From an uncultured Ruminococcus sp. (GTDB lineage Bacteria > Bacillota > Clostridia > Oscillospirales > Ruminococcaceae), in contig NZ_CAMYUE010000001.1 in the NCBI RefSeq assembly GCF_947301925.1, forward strand, positions 558,001 to 622,000: DNA of 64,000 bases. The letters run 5' to 3'. Below, piece after piece: positions 51,199-59,780 of the stretch. The notes under the pieces are model-generated. The model had not been told where the DNA came from. It made no database searches and saw only the letters and a list, made by a program, of their open reading frames with translations. Positions within the stretch are counted from its first letter, which is position 1. Each line of letters starts with the position of its first letter. Position numbers and translations under genes: made by a program.

Positions 51199-51768
51199 AT
51201 GGAAAGAGCACTTATAGTATCCGCAAACAGCGAGGTCTCCGAGCTGACGGAGCAGCTTCTCCGCATAGAGGGCTGCGGCAGGACGGCTGTTGCCGTAAGC
51301 GGCAGCGAGGCACGCAGGCTGGTCAACAACGAGACTGAGCCTGAGCTGGTAATAATAAATACGCCCCTGCCCGATGAGTTCGGTCAGGAGCTTGCGGAGA
51401 TGATAGCCGAGACTACCTCGGCAGGTATTATAATGATATGCAGCGGCGACGTTTCCGACGATATCGCAGACAGGGTATCAGACAGCGGTGTCAACGTCAT
51501 ACCCCGTCCCGTCACAAGAGAGCTGCTCCAGCGCACCATACGCCTTGTGCTTGCAGCAAGAGTCCGTATGGCAGGCGTCAAGAGAGAGAGCTCCGATATC
51601 ATGAGCCGTATCGAGGAGATGCGCACCATAAACCGTGCAAAGACCACTCTCATGAAGTACCTGAAGTTCACGGAGCCACAGGCTCATAAGTACATCGAAA
51701 AACAGGCAATGAACAACCGCCAGACCCGCCTTGAGGTGGCTGTGCGTATTCTTGCCCAGTATGAATGA
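51199..51768 (+). CDS. ANTAR-domain response regulator
   Basis: The 189-residue protein has a receiver-like domain (residues 1-118) and a C-terminal ANTAR RNA-binding domain (about 125-187, ending NRAKTTLMKYLKFTEPQAHKYIEKQAMNNRQTRLEVAVRIL). ANTAR proteins bind paired hairpins and prevent transcription termination. The receiver lacks the usual phospho-acceptor Asp (LVIINTPLPDEFG), so activation may not need phosphorylation. The gene is cotranscribed with the glutamine synthetase-like gene, a context often seen for nitrogen-linked ANTAR regulators in Firmicutes. Confidence 0.92.
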   Translation: MERALIVSANSEVSELTEQLLRIEGCGRTAVAVSGSEARRLVNNETEPELVIINTPLPDEFGQELAEMIAETTSAGIIMICSGDVSDDIADRVSDSGVNVIPRPVTRELLQRTIRLVLAARVRMAGVKRESSDIMSRIEEMRTINRAKTTLMKYLKFTEPQAHKYIEKQAMNNRQTRLEVAVRILAQYE

Positions 51769-52154
51769 ATATGAAGATTGAACATATTGCAATGTACGTC
51801 CGCGACCTTGAAGCCGCTCGTGACTTCTTCGTGAAGTACCTCGGCGCTTCTTCAAACAGCGGCTACCACAACAAAACTACAGACTTCAGATCCTACTTTC
51901 TCAGCTTTGACGACGGTGCAAGACTTGAGATAATGACACGTCCGCAGCTTGATGACGCAGTCAATTATCCCGCAAGGACAGGTTATATCCATATAGCCTT
52001 CAGTCTCGGAAGTAAAGAGAAAGTAGATGAGCTTACGGAAAGACTGAGAGCCGACGGATATACCGTTGCAAGCGATCCGCGAACTACCGGTGACGGCTAC
52101 TATGAGAGCTGCATCATCGGCATTGAAGGCAATCAGATAGAACTTACTATATAA
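51765..52154 (+). CDS. VOC-superfamily (glyoxalase/bleomycin resistance-like) protein
   Basis: The 129-residue protein has two beta-alpha-beta-beta-beta modules of the vicinal oxygen chelate fold (KIEHIAMYVRDLEAARDFFVKYLGA... TGYIHIAFSLGSKEKVDELTERLRADGY... GIEGNQIELTI). His (IEHIA), His (YIHIA) and Glu (QIELT) are placed as metal ligands. The substrate is unknown. The ATG at 51765 overlaps the stop of the ANTAR gene (ATGA). An in-frame ATG at 51771 is an equally good start. Confidence 0.88.
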   Translation: MNMKIEHIAMYVRDLEAARDFFVKYLGASSNSGYHNKTTDFRSYFLSFDDGARLEIMTRPQLDDAVNYPARTGYIHIAFSLGSKEKVDELTERLRADGYTVASDPRTTGDGYYESCIIGIEGNQIELTI

Positions 52155-52157
52155 AGA

Positions 52158-52186
52158 AAGTCGGACTTAATGTCCGACTTTTTTGT
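52158..52186 (+). terminator. Terminator after the glnA-like/ANTAR/VOC genes
   Basis: AAGTCGGAC/GTCCGACTT around TTAAT is followed by TTTTGTT. It lies three bases after the VOC stop codon. Confidence 0.92.
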
Positions 52187-52192
52187 TATGGG

Positions 52193-53119
52193 TTATTGAT
52201 TTTTCTTTGTTACAGTGAAAATGCCATCTTTTTCTTCTATTATGTAATCATTAATATCTGCAAATTCAACACCATTTTTAATCAAGTATTCTTTCAACAT
52301 CTCATGATATCCTTCTATTTTAATTGGTTCAATAATTTTGCTTAAAGATTCACCTACAGCAGTAAGCATAACATTACCAGCTGGAAAACCTGTATAATCG
52401 TATTTTATAATTAATTCAAATCTATTTTCAGTACATATCAATAACTGTTTACTTGTAATTTTATCTTCCCAAAATTCGTCATATTTTAAAACTCCTAAAG
52501 TATCTAATTCGTTAAGTACTTCAAAACTCAACCCCAACCTTTTAAAAAACACTTTATAATAACTGTATGGAATGACTATTAATTCTTTTGGAATAGTATT
52601 AATTTCTTTCTCATTTATTTCTCTTACTAAAACCTTCATACTACAAGTTTTGCTGAACGCCTGAGCTAATTCAGGGGTTATTTCGGAAAGTATCCTTGTC
52701 ATATTAGGGGGAGTCGAGCCAGGCTTTTCAAACTCGCCAGCAAGTATCTTGCCCCATATAAGCTGCATTTCTTCGGAGTTAACAAATTTTGCGGCATCCA
52801 TATAGCGCTCGAACCATTCTTCATTAACGCCGGATTTTTCGGAGAAATCAGTCCCCTCCTTGGCTTCGTTAACTGCTATCTCTGCAACAGCTTTTTGATT
52901 TTTTATCCTCTTTAAATCATCTTTCATGTTTAAAATCAGTGCTAATTTCGTTTCATCTGGTAAATTAGACTTTTCGATTTGTTCCATACGCATTTCTATA
53001 GCCTTTTTCTTTACTCCGGCAAATGGAAATAACATTCCCAACACATTAGATGCATTATTTTTTACTAAGTCAGTAGCTACTTCCAAGCCTTTTTCAGCCG
53101 CTTCTTTTTTTAATCCCAT
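52193..53119 (-). CDS. DUF2806/TIGR03899-like protein
   Basis: The 308-residue soluble protein resembles DUF2806 (TIGR03899): a helical N-terminal half with the motif NSEEMQLIWGKILAGEFEKPGSTPPNMTRILSEITPELAQAF (about residues 115-156), then a mixed alpha/beta C-terminal half. No function is established, though members occur in accessory and phage-linked regions. The codon use is AT-rich compared with both neighbours (many AAA, ATT, TTA codons in the 3' two thirds), which suggests recent acquisition. It starts at an ATG behind AAGGAGCAG. No partner gene is present. Confidence 0.75.
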   Translation of the reverse strand: MGLKKEAAEKGLEVATDLVKNNASNVLGMLFPFAGVKKKAIEMRMEQIEKSNLPDETKLALILNMKDDLKRIKNQKAVAEIAVNEAKEGTDFSEKSGVNEEWFERYMDAAKFVNSEEMQLIWGKILAGEFEKPGSTPPNMTRILSEITPELAQAFSKTCSMKVLVREINEKEINTIPKELIVIPYSYYKVFFKRLGLSFEVLNELDTLGVLKYDEFWEDKITSKQLLICTENRFELIIKYDYTGFPAGNVMLTAVGESLSKIIEPIKIEGYHEMLKEYLIKNGVEFADINDYIIEEKDGIFTVTKKNQ

Positions 53120-53210
53120 ATCTCATCTGCTCCTTTTTTTACTTCTGCAATGCACAAGCTTTTTGCATATTATAGCATATTTTTACAGAATTTGCAATTG
53201 TTTTTACAGT

Positions 53211-53246
53211 AAAAACAAAAAGCTGCGGATAAAAACTATCCGCAGC
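53211..53246 (-). terminator. Terminator after the CD1247-type gene
   Basis: On the minus strand GCTGCGGATA/TATCCGCAGC with a TTTTT-containing loop is followed by TTTTTGTTTTT. Confidence 0.92.
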
Positions 53247-53268
53247 CTGTTTACTGATCTTTGTACGA

Positions 53269-53760
53269 TCACTTCTTCTCGGGTTCTTCTTCCTTATCCT
53301 CGAAGTCCTCGATAGTAAGATCGTCGTAATCAAACTCAAGGAGCTCATCGCAGTTAGGACAGTTGATAGATCCTTCCTCGATCATGCCCTCGTCAAGCAG
53401 AATAGTATCTCCGCAGGTAGGACAGGTGATCTCATAAAGCTCATCATCATCGTCGTCGAAGTCGAAATCGTCATCGTCATCCCAGTCATCGTCATCGTCG
53501 CAGGTATCGCAGTCTCCGTCGCACTCATCACAGTCAAGATCGTCATAGAAATCGTCTTCAACTGCTCCGAGATCCTCGTCAAGGATATCGCAGAGCTCTG
53601 TAAGCTCGTCTACCTGTGACTGGAGATCCTCAACATAGAGTACCAGCTCGGACATGACCTCAGACATCTGAATGAGAGCCTTGCCCTCCTTAGTAGATGC
53701 GTCGATCTCAAGTCCGTCGATAAGACCCTGTAAATATGACATTTTCTCGGTAAGCTTCAT
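53269..53760 (-). CDS. Acidic zinc-ribbon protein, CD1247-type N-terminal domain
   Basis: The 163-residue protein begins with the CD1247-type N-terminal domain (TEKMSYLQGLIDGLEIDASTKEGKALIQM). A coiled-coil-like segment follows (LYVEDLQSQVDELTELCDILDEDL), then a very acidic Asp-rich linker with CDECDGDCDTC. It ends in a zinc ribbon with two CxxC motifs (CPTCG and CPNCD), about 20 residues apart. It is conserved in Clostridia but without known function. The ATG has GAGGAGGAG upstream, and it follows efp by 45 bases. Confidence 0.85.
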   Translation of the reverse strand: MKLTEKMSYLQGLIDGLEIDASTKEGKALIQMSEVMSELVLYVEDLQSQVDELTELCDILDEDLGAVEDDFYDDLDCDECDGDCDTCDDDDDWDDDDDFDFDDDDDELYEITCPTCGDTILLDEGMIEEGSINCPNCDELLEFDYDDLTIEDFEDKEEEPEKK

Positions 53761-53805
53761 AACAAGCTCCTCCTCTCAAAATAGTATCGTGGATTGTACG
53801 GGAGC

Positions 53806-54363
53806 TTATGCTCTTGACATATACTCGCCTGTTCTTGTATCAACCTGAATGATCTCGCCTTCATCGATGAAGAGCGGAACCTTGATCTCCGCACCTGTCT
53901 CAAGTGTAGCAGGCTTTGTAGCGTTTGTAGCTGTATCGCCCTTGAAGCCGGGGTCTGTCTGTGTGACCTTCAGCTCTACGAAGTTGGGGGGCTCTACGCC
54001 GAATACGCTGCCCTTGTATGAGAGGATCTTGCAGATCATCTCTTCCTTAACGAACTTGAAGTTGTCGCCGAGGATAGATGCGCTGATCGGAACCTGCTCA
54101 TATGTCTCAAGATCCATGAAGTAGTACAGATCGCCGTCGTTGTAGCTGTACTGCATATCCTTTCTCTCAACGAAAGCTGTAGGGAACTTAGCTGTAGGGT
54201 TGAAAGAAGTTTCAACAACTGAACCTGTGATAACGTTCTTGTATTTAGTTCTTACAAAAGCAGCTCCCTTACCGGGCTTAACGTGCTGGAATTCAACGAC
54301 CTGAACAACCTGTCCGTCAAGCTCAAAGGTAACGCCGTTTCTGAAATCTCCTGCTGAAATCAT
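53806..54363 (-). CDS. efp: Translation elongation factor P
   Basis: EF-P rescues ribosomes stalled at polyproline. The 185-residue protein has the KOW-like domain I ([40 protein letters not shown]), with Lys32-type position KPGKGAAF for modification, and two OB domains ending in GEYMSRA. I use the ATG at 54363, which has GGAGG eight bases upstream. It lies in the conserved yqeG-aroQ-pepP-efp neighbourhood. Confidence 0.97.
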   Translation of the reverse strand: MISAGDFRNGVTFELDGQVVQVVEFQHVKPGKGAAFVRTKYKNVITGSVVETSFNPTAKFPTAFVERKDMQYSYNDGDLYYFMDLETYEQVPISASILGDNFKFVKEEMICKILSYKGSVFGVEPPNFVELKVTQTDPGFKGDTATNATKPATLETGAEIKVPLFIDEGEIIQVDTRTGEYMSRA

Positions 54364-54449
54364 TATAAATACCTCCGTATTTTTCAAAATAATATTATAC
54401 TTTATTTTATCACATTTCAGGAATTATTGCAATACCTAAAGTGATATTA

Positions 54450-55514
54450 TTATAAAGATATTAGATTTTTTGCACTTTTTGTCAAGTTTTCGCAGCCGTT
54501 TTCGGTCAAAATGACAAAATCCTCAATTCTGACGCCGAATTTGCCTGCGATGTATATGCCGGGCTCCACTGTAACTACCGCCCCGGCGTTGAGAGGGAGC
54601 TTATAGTTCGGCGAGGCATTGGGCTTTTCATGTATCTCCATGCCCACGCCGTGACCCAGGGAGTGTCCGAAGCAGCTGCCGTAGCCTGCCTGCTCGATGA
54701 TATCTCTTGACACCTTGTCAAGGTCGCAGCCAAGTATCCCTGCCTTTGCGGCCTCTATGCCTGCCGTCTGAGCTCTCAGCACGATATCGTACACCTGTCT
54801 CATCTCGTCGGTTGGCTCTCCGACGCAGACCGTTCTGGTCATATCGCTGTGATAGCCGTTGTATACTGCACCGAAGTCAAGCAGCACGAACTCGCCGCTC
54901 TCCACCTTCTTATCGGAGGGAACTCCGTGAGGCATTGATGTGTTGGCTCCCGAAAGAGCAATGGTATCGAAGGAAAGATCCTCCGCACCGTAGGCGAACA
55001 TCAGGCGGTTAAGCTCCAGAGCTATCTCACGCTCGGTAACACCTGCCTTTATGAAGCCCAGAAGATCGCTGAGGGCCTTTTCGGCTATCTCCTGCGCCTT
55101 CCTTATGCACTCTATCTCCCCGCTGTCCTTGGAGGCTCTGAGAGTCGCTATGGCGTTGCTGAGGGAGTCGTTATGGACGAAATGTATCTCGCTGAAAAAG
55201 TGCTCATAGGCATTGAGCTCCTTGACAGTCATGGTCTCGGACTCGATAGCCACTGACTGTGCGCCGTGCTTTTTGAGCAGCTCCATTATCTGGGGATAGA
55301 GCTTCTTCATCTCGATGACCTCGGCAGCTGTGACAGTTGCCCTGGCCTTTTCGATATAGCGGAAATCAATGAGCAGATAGGCCTTTTCGGGAAATGCAAG
55401 CACAACTCCCGCCGAGGATTTCATGCCCGTAAAATATCTTCTGTTTATGTCCGAGGTGATAAGGACGCAGTCTGCCCCCTCAAACACCTCAAACAGTCGG
55501 TCAAATCTTGTCAT
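54450..55514 (-). CDS. Xaa-Pro aminopeptidase (M24B)
   Basis: This metallopeptidase removes N-terminal residues before proline. The 354-residue protein has a creatinase-like N-terminal domain (1-125) and a pita-bread M24 domain with the metal ligands in order: LLDFGAVYNGYHSDMTRTV (two Asp), SLGHGVGMEIHEKP (His), TVEPGIY (Glu) and GVRIEDFVILTENG (Glu). I use the ATG at 55514 (MTRFDRLFEVFEG) with AAGAGGTG upstream, ten bases after the aroQ stop. Confidence 0.95.
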   Translation of the reverse strand: MTRFDRLFEVFEGADCVLITSDINRRYFTGMKSSAGVVLAFPEKAYLLIDFRYIEKARATVTAAEVIEMKKLYPQIMELLKKHGAQSVAIESETMTVKELNAYEHFFSEIHFVHNDSLSNAIATLRASKDSGEIECIRKAQEIAEKALSDLLGFIKAGVTEREIALELNRLMFAYGAEDLSFDTIALSGANTSMPHGVPSDKKVESGEFVLLDFGAVYNGYHSDMTRTVCVGEPTDEMRQVYDIVLRAQTAGIEAAKAGILGCDLDKVSRDIIEQAGYGSCFGHSLGHGVGMEIHEKPNASPNYKLPLNAGAVVTVEPGIYIAGKFGVRIEDFVILTENGCENLTKSAKNLISL

Positions 55515-55524
55515 TCCGCACCTC

Positions 55525-55956
55525 TTACAGCTCAGCCATTGCCTGAACGGCAAGATAGTAGCTTCCGAAACCGAAGCCGCTGATGCTGCCCTTGCAGACA
55601 GGAGCTATGACGGAATTTGAGCGGAACTCGTCCCTTGCGAATACATTGCTGATATGTACCTCTATAACGGGTATCTTTATTGCGACAATAGCATCGCGTA
55701 TTGCATAGCTGTAGTGTGTATAGGCTCCTGCGTTGAGGATAACGCCGTCAAAGCTCTTTCTTGCGGCGTGGAGCTTGTCGATGATAGCTCCCTCATGATT
55801 GGACTGGAATATCTCGCACTCCAGACCCTGTTCCTTTGCACGGTCGATAATATTGCTGTTGAGCACGTCAATTCCCGAGTTTCCGTAAACTCCCGGCTCA
55901 CGCTCTCCGAGAAGATTGAGATTGGGACCGTGTATTACAAGTATCTTCTTTATCAT
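55525..55956 (-). CDS. aroQ: 3-dehydroquinate dehydratase, type II
   Basis: AroQ catalyses the third step of the shikimate pathway. The 143-residue protein begins with the dodecameric type II signature (KILVIHGPNLNLLGEREPGVYG, catalytic Tyr24 region) and has NAGAYTHYSYAIRDA and VIEVHISN with the catalytic His. It starts at an ATG two bases after the yqeG stop, so translation is coupled. Confidence 0.97.
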   Translation of the reverse strand: MIKKILVIHGPNLNLLGEREPGVYGNSGIDVLNSNIIDRAKEQGLECEIFQSNHEGAIIDKLHAARKSFDGVILNAGAYTHYSYAIRDAIVAIKIPVIEVHISNVFARDEFRSNSVIAPVCKGSISGFGFGSYYLAVQAMAEL

Positions 55957-55958
55957 AT

Positions 55959-56498
55959 TTACTCCTTTGCAAGATTGACAAATTTCCTGGGAAGGAAGGG
56001 CTTTTCAAGCACTCTCTTGAACCTTATGAACCTTTTGCTCTTAGGCTCAAGCTCTATGGGCTCAACATAGAGCATCCTTATCCTTGAGAAGTTAGCTCCC
56101 CATACATCAGTGAAGAGCTGGTCGCCTACAGCGGCCGTCTCCGAAGCTGTGAGCCCCATCTTCTTCATAGCCGCCCTGTATCCCCTTTTCAGCGGCTTAC
56201 CGCTGTCGCTGACATAGTCCAGTCCGAGAGGATCCGCAAAAGGCCTGACGCGCTCGGGATGATTATTAGAGACTATTATCAGCTTTATGCCGTTTTTTCT
56301 CATGTCGTCAAGCCATTCCCTTATCCCCTCTGCGGGGACGGGGTTATCATGCGTCGTCAGAGTATTGTCCACATCGAGGATAAGCCCCTTGATGCCATGC
56401 TTTTTCAGGAAGCGGGGACTGATGTCCACGGTTTTCCTGAAAGCGAAATCCACGTCGGTTCCTGTAATTTTATGTATAAGACCCAAGTAATCTGTCAA
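55959..56498 (-). CDS. YqeG-family HAD IIIA phosphatase
   Basis: The 179-residue HAD hydrolase has motif I GLILDVDNTLTTHD, motif II LIIVSNNHPERV, a Lys (RGYRAAMKK) and motif IV AAVGDQLFTDVWGA. It belongs to the YqeG group conserved in Firmicutes, whose substrate is not settled. The start is uncertain: the frame begins with TTG at 56498 and GGAG directly precedes it. There is no in-frame ATG before the conserved core. Confidence 0.9.
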   Translation of the reverse strand: MTDYLGLIHKITGTDVDFAFRKTVDISPRFLKKHGIKGLILDVDNTLTTHDNPVPAEGIREWLDDMRKNGIKLIIVSNNHPERVRPFADPLGLDYVSDSGKPLKRGYRAAMKKMGLTASETAAVGDQLFTDVWGANFSRIRMLYVEPIELEPKSKRFIRFKRVLEKPFLPRKFVNLAKE

Positions 56499-56512
56499 CT
56501 CCGTTCATACAA

Positions 56513-56541
56513 ATGAAAAAGCGAGCTTACAGCCCGCTTTT
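56513..56541 (-). terminator. Terminator after rpsU
   Basis: On the minus strand AAAGCGGGC/GCTCGCTTT (one mismatch) is followed by TTCATTT, 26 bases after the rpsU stop. Confidence 0.82.
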
Positions 56542-56566
56542 ATCAACATTAATCATTTTCGCAAGA

Positions 56567-56740
56567 TCAATACTTACGCTTACGAGCTGCCTCAGACTTC
56601 TTCTTACGCTTTACCGAAGGCTTCTCGTAGTGCTCTCTCTTACGAACCTCAGCAATTACGCCGTCCTTTGCACATGATCTCTTAAATCTCTTAAGAGCTG
56701 TATCTAAAGACTCGTTTTTGCCAACACGAACTTCTGCCAC
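56567..56740 (-). CDS. rpsU: 30S ribosomal protein S21 (GTG start)
   Basis: The 57-residue protein ([20 protein letters not shown], then [35 protein letters not shown] at residues 23-57) is a complete, very basic S21, which helps initiate translation by supporting mRNA binding. It starts at a GTG, with GGGAGGG eight bases upstream. Its own promoter, a leader of about 130 nt with a CACCCTTTCGGGTG hairpin and a terminator mark it as a monocistronic unit. Confidence 0.97.
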   Translation of the reverse strand: MAEVRVGKNESLDTALKRFKRSCAKDGVIAEVRKREHYEKPSVKRKKKSEAARKRKY

Positions 56741-56876
56741 TAAATTTCCCTCCCTTGTTCAGAGGTTGCACGGAACTAAGCCCATGCTCTATACTAATCA
56801 CCCGAAAGGGTGTCAGTCATCACATACCCCAATATATAGCAGATATACAATAAATAGTTATAAAGAATATACTATA

Positions 56877-56905
56877 AGTTTACCATATTTTAAGTTGATT
56901 GTCAA
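56877..56905 (-). promoter_or_regulatory. Promoter of rpsU
   Basis: On the minus strand TTGACA and TAAACT are 17 bases apart. Transcription would start near 56870, leaving a structured leader of about 130 nt. Confidence 0.75.
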
Positions 56906-56932
56906 GCATTTTTTTAACGTGAAAAAAATTCG

Positions 56933-59365
56933 TTATTTTGCTACAATATTAACAAGTTTATTTGGTACATATATCTGCTTGACTATTGTCTTTCCGTCAA
57001 TGGACTCCTTGACCTTTTCGTCTGACATGGCCATTTCCATTACCGAATCCTTGTCTGCGTCCATAGCGATATTCAGCTTTGCCTTCAGCTTGCCGTTTAC
57101 CTGAACAACTATCTCTATGGTGTCCTCCTTGCAGAGCTCCTCGTCGTATACAGGCCAGCTCTCGTAGGCGATGGTATCGTCATGACCAAGTATGCTCCAG
57201 ATCTCCTCGCCCATATGGGGAGTGATACAGGACAGCATCTTGATGAGTCCCTCGGCGTATTCCCTTGGGCACTTGCCGTTCTTGTACACAGCATTGACGA
57301 ATATCATCATCTGGCTGATAGCGGTATTGAATGCAAGCTTCTCAAAGTCGTCGGTGACCTTCTTTACGGTCTGGTGGTATACCTTTGTGAGAGCACCGTC
57401 GTTGTCATCGGTGAGGTTCTCAGCCTCGGTGAAGAAGTTCCATACTCTCTGGATAAATCTCTTTGCACCCTCAACGCCGTTCTTGCTCCAGGGCTTGCTT
57501 ACCTCGAGAGGTCCCATGAACATCTCGTAGAGACGGAGAGTATCTGCGCCGTAATCCCTGACGATATCCGAGGGATTTACCACGAACTCGGGGAAGCGCT
57601 TGCCCATCTTTATGCCGTTCTCGCCAAGGATCATGCCCTGGTGTACCAGCTTCTTGAAGGGCTCCTTTGTAGGTGCCAGACCCTTGTCGTAGAGATATCT
57701 GTTCCAGATACGGGAGTAGATAAGGTGTCCTACTGCGTGCTCGGGACCACCTATGTAGAGGTCGACGGGCATCCAGTGCTTCAGGAGCTCCTGATTTGCA
57801 AACTCCTTGTCGTTGTCGGGATCGATATATCTGAAGTAGTACCAGCTGGAGCCTGCGCTTCCGGGCATAGTAGAGGTCTCTCTGGTGCCCTTTACGCCGT
57901 TTCTGTCGTACTGCTTCCACTCTGTTGCATTTTCAAGGGGAGCCTTGCCGTTCTTGCCCTTGTAATCGTCAAGCTCGGGAAGTATCAGCGGGAGCTCCTC
58001 GTCATCGAGAACGTGTATGCTTCCGTCCTCACAGTGAACTATCGGAACGGGCTCGCCCCAGTAGCGCTGACGGGCAAAAATCCACTCGCGGAAGTGATAG
58101 TTTACAGTGCGCTTTGCTCTGCCCATAGCTTCAAGCTTCTGAGTGATGGCTTCCTTTGCCTCCTCAACAGTGAGGCCTGTGAACTCCTCGGAATTGATGA
58201 GCTTGTAGCCCTTGCCGAGGTATTCGGTCTTTTCCATAGCGGCCTCGGAAACGTCGATATGCTCGTCCTTGCCGTCGATGACCTGTATCATGTCTATATT
58301 ATGAGCTATGGCATACTCAAAGTCACGCTGATCGTGGCTGGGGACTGCCATTACCGCACCTGTACCGTAGCTTGCAAGTACGAAGTCGCCGATAAACATA
58401 CGGACTTCCTTGCCGTTTACGGGATTTATACAGGTAACGCCCTTGAGCTCGCAGCCTGACTTGGTCTTGTTGAGCTCTGTACGGTCCATATCGTTCTTCT
58501 TCTTGGTCTCTGCAATGTAAGCCTCTACCTCTTCCCTGTTCTGCACACGGTCAAGAAGGCTCTCGGTCACTGCTCCGTCGGGAGCCAGTACCATGAAGGT
58601 GATACCGTATATGGTCTCGATACAGGTGGTGAAAATAGAGAACTTTCCGCCGCCTACGATATCGAATTCGACCTCTACGCCTGTGGACTTGCCTATCCAG
58701 TTGCGCTGTATAGCCTTTGTGGACTCGGGCCAGTCGATCTCGTCAAGTCCCTCAAGGAGCTTCTCGGCGAATGCGGGCTGGTCAATTACCCACTGCTTCA
58801 TGTTCTTTCTTACTACGGGGAAGCCGCCGCGCTCGGATTTGCCGTCGATGACCTCATCGTTGGAGAGTACGGTTCCCAGCTCCTCGCACCAGTTTACGGG
58901 CATATCTATATACTTTGCATAGCCGTCTTTGTAGAGCTGCTTGAAGATCCACTGTGTCCACTTGTAGAAGGAAGGATCCGATGTAGCTATCATCTTTGAC
59001 CAGTCATAGTCAAAGCCCAGCTCCTTCAGCTGCTTTGAGAAGGTCTTGATATTCTCCTGAGTAAAGCCGTTGGGGTGGTTGCCCGTATTTACGGCATACT
59101 GCTCTGCGGGAAGTCCGAAGGAATCATAGCCCATGGGGTGAAGGACGTTGTAGCCCTGCATACGCTTCATACGCGATACTATATCGGTAGCGGTATAGCC
59201 CTCGGGATGTCCTGCGTGGAGGCCTACTCCCGAAGGATAAGGGAACATATCCAGCGCATAGAACTTAGGCTTGCTGAAGTCCCATACATCGGTCCTGAAG
59301 GTCTCGTGCTCCTCCCAGTATTTCTGCCATTTGGCTTCTACAGATGTGAAATCATATCTGCTCAT
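56933..59365 (-). CDS. leuS: Leucyl-tRNA synthetase
   Basis: The 810-residue class I synthetase has the HIGH-like motif (FPYPSGVGLHAGHPEGY, residues 42-58) and the CP1 editing domain with its threonine-rich and aspartate regions (GTGAVMAVPSHDQRDFEYA). The tRNA-binding and leucine-specific regions (SSWYYFRYIDPD) and KMSKR variant (GIKMGKRFPEFVVNP) follow, then the C-terminal domain. KMSKS reading KMGKR is a notable but seen variation. It charges the tRNA-Leu of the type found at 9086. No T-box leader is visible upstream. Confidence 0.97.
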   Translation of the reverse strand: MSRYDFTSVEAKWQKYWEEHETFRTDVWDFSKPKFYALDMFPYPSGVGLHAGHPEGYTATDIVSRMKRMQGYNVLHPMGYDSFGLPAEQYAVNTGNHPNGFTQENIKTFSKQLKELGFDYDWSKMIATSDPSFYKWTQWIFKQLYKDGYAKYIDMPVNWCEELGTVLSNDEVIDGKSERGGFPVVRKNMKQWVIDQPAFAEKLLEGLDEIDWPESTKAIQRNWIGKSTGVEVEFDIVGGGKFSIFTTCIETIYGITFMVLAPDGAVTESLLDRVQNREEVEAYIAETKKKNDMDRTELNKTKSGCELKGVTCINPVNGKEVRMFIGDFVLASYGTGAVMAVPSHDQRDFEYAIAHNIDMIQVIDGKDEHIDVSEAAMEKTEYLGKGYKLINSEEFTGLTVEEAKEAITQKLEAMGRAKRTVNYHFREWIFARQRYWGEPVPIVHCEDGSIHVLDDEELPLILPELDDYKGKNGKAPLENATEWKQYDRNGVKGTRETSTMPGSAGSSWYYFRYIDPDNDKEFANQELLKHWMPVDLYIGGPEHAVGHLIYSRIWNRYLYDKGLAPTKEPFKKLVHQGMILGENGIKMGKRFPEFVVNPSDIVRDYGADTLRLYEMFMGPLEVSKPWSKNGVEGAKRFIQRVWNFFTEAENLTDDNDGALTKVYHQTVKKVTDDFEKLAFNTAISQMMIFVNAVYKNGKCPREYAEGLIKMLSCITPHMGEEIWSILGHDDTIAYESWPVYDEELCKEDTIEIVVQVNGKLKAKLNIAMDADKDSVMEMAMSDEKVKESIDGKTIVKQIYVPNKLVNIVAK

Positions 59366-59420
59366 TGTAATATCATTCCTTTATTCATTAGTGTTTATTA
59401 TACATTTGCCAGCAGTTGTC

Positions 59421-59780
59421 TCAATCCTTTATGAGAAGGCTGCTTATATCCACCTGTTCACCGTCAGCCCAGAGTCCCTCCAGCTTGTAGAAGTTTCTGG
59501 TGTCCTTGTAGAAGACATGGACGATGATATCCGCGTAGTCGAGGATTATCCATGTATTTCCCGTATCGGCCTCGCGGCGCTGGGGCTCTATGCCCTTCTG
59601 TGAAAGTACGAACTCTACCTCGTCCGCAAGAGTCCTTGCGTGGGTGTTGCTGGTACCGTTTACTATTACGAAGTAGTCAGCAAGGATAGTGAGGTCGGCG
59701 ATCTTTATTGCCTGTATATCCTCGCCCTTCTTCAGGTCGAGAGTCTTTATTATAAGTTCAAGCTTTTCCTGTTCGGTCAT
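59421..59780 (-). CDS. rsfS: Ribosome silencing factor RsfS
   Basis: This 119-residue RsfS/Iojap protein binds L14 and blocks subunit joining in starvation. The signature DYFVIVNGTSNTHARTLADEVE and the segment TGNTWIILDYADIIVHVFYKDTRNFYKLEGLW are complete. It abuts the LCP gene by one base, in the usual clostridial block nadD-yqeK-LCP-rsfS. Confidence 0.97.
   Translation of the reverse strand: MTEQEKLELIIKTLDLKKGEDIQAIKIADLTILADYFVIVNGTSNTHARTLADEVEFVLSQKGIEPQRREADTGNTWIILDYADIIVHVFYKDTRNFYKLEGLWADGEQVDISSLLIKD

Noticed and set aside
57182..58459. 425-codon open frame on the plus strand inside leuS
   Set aside because: It is antisense to the strongly conserved leuS, has no ribosome-binding site and arises from the codon bias of the real gene.
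59366..59420. T-box leader for leuS
   Set aside because: Only 55 bases separate leuS from rsfS upstream and no T-box sequence is present.
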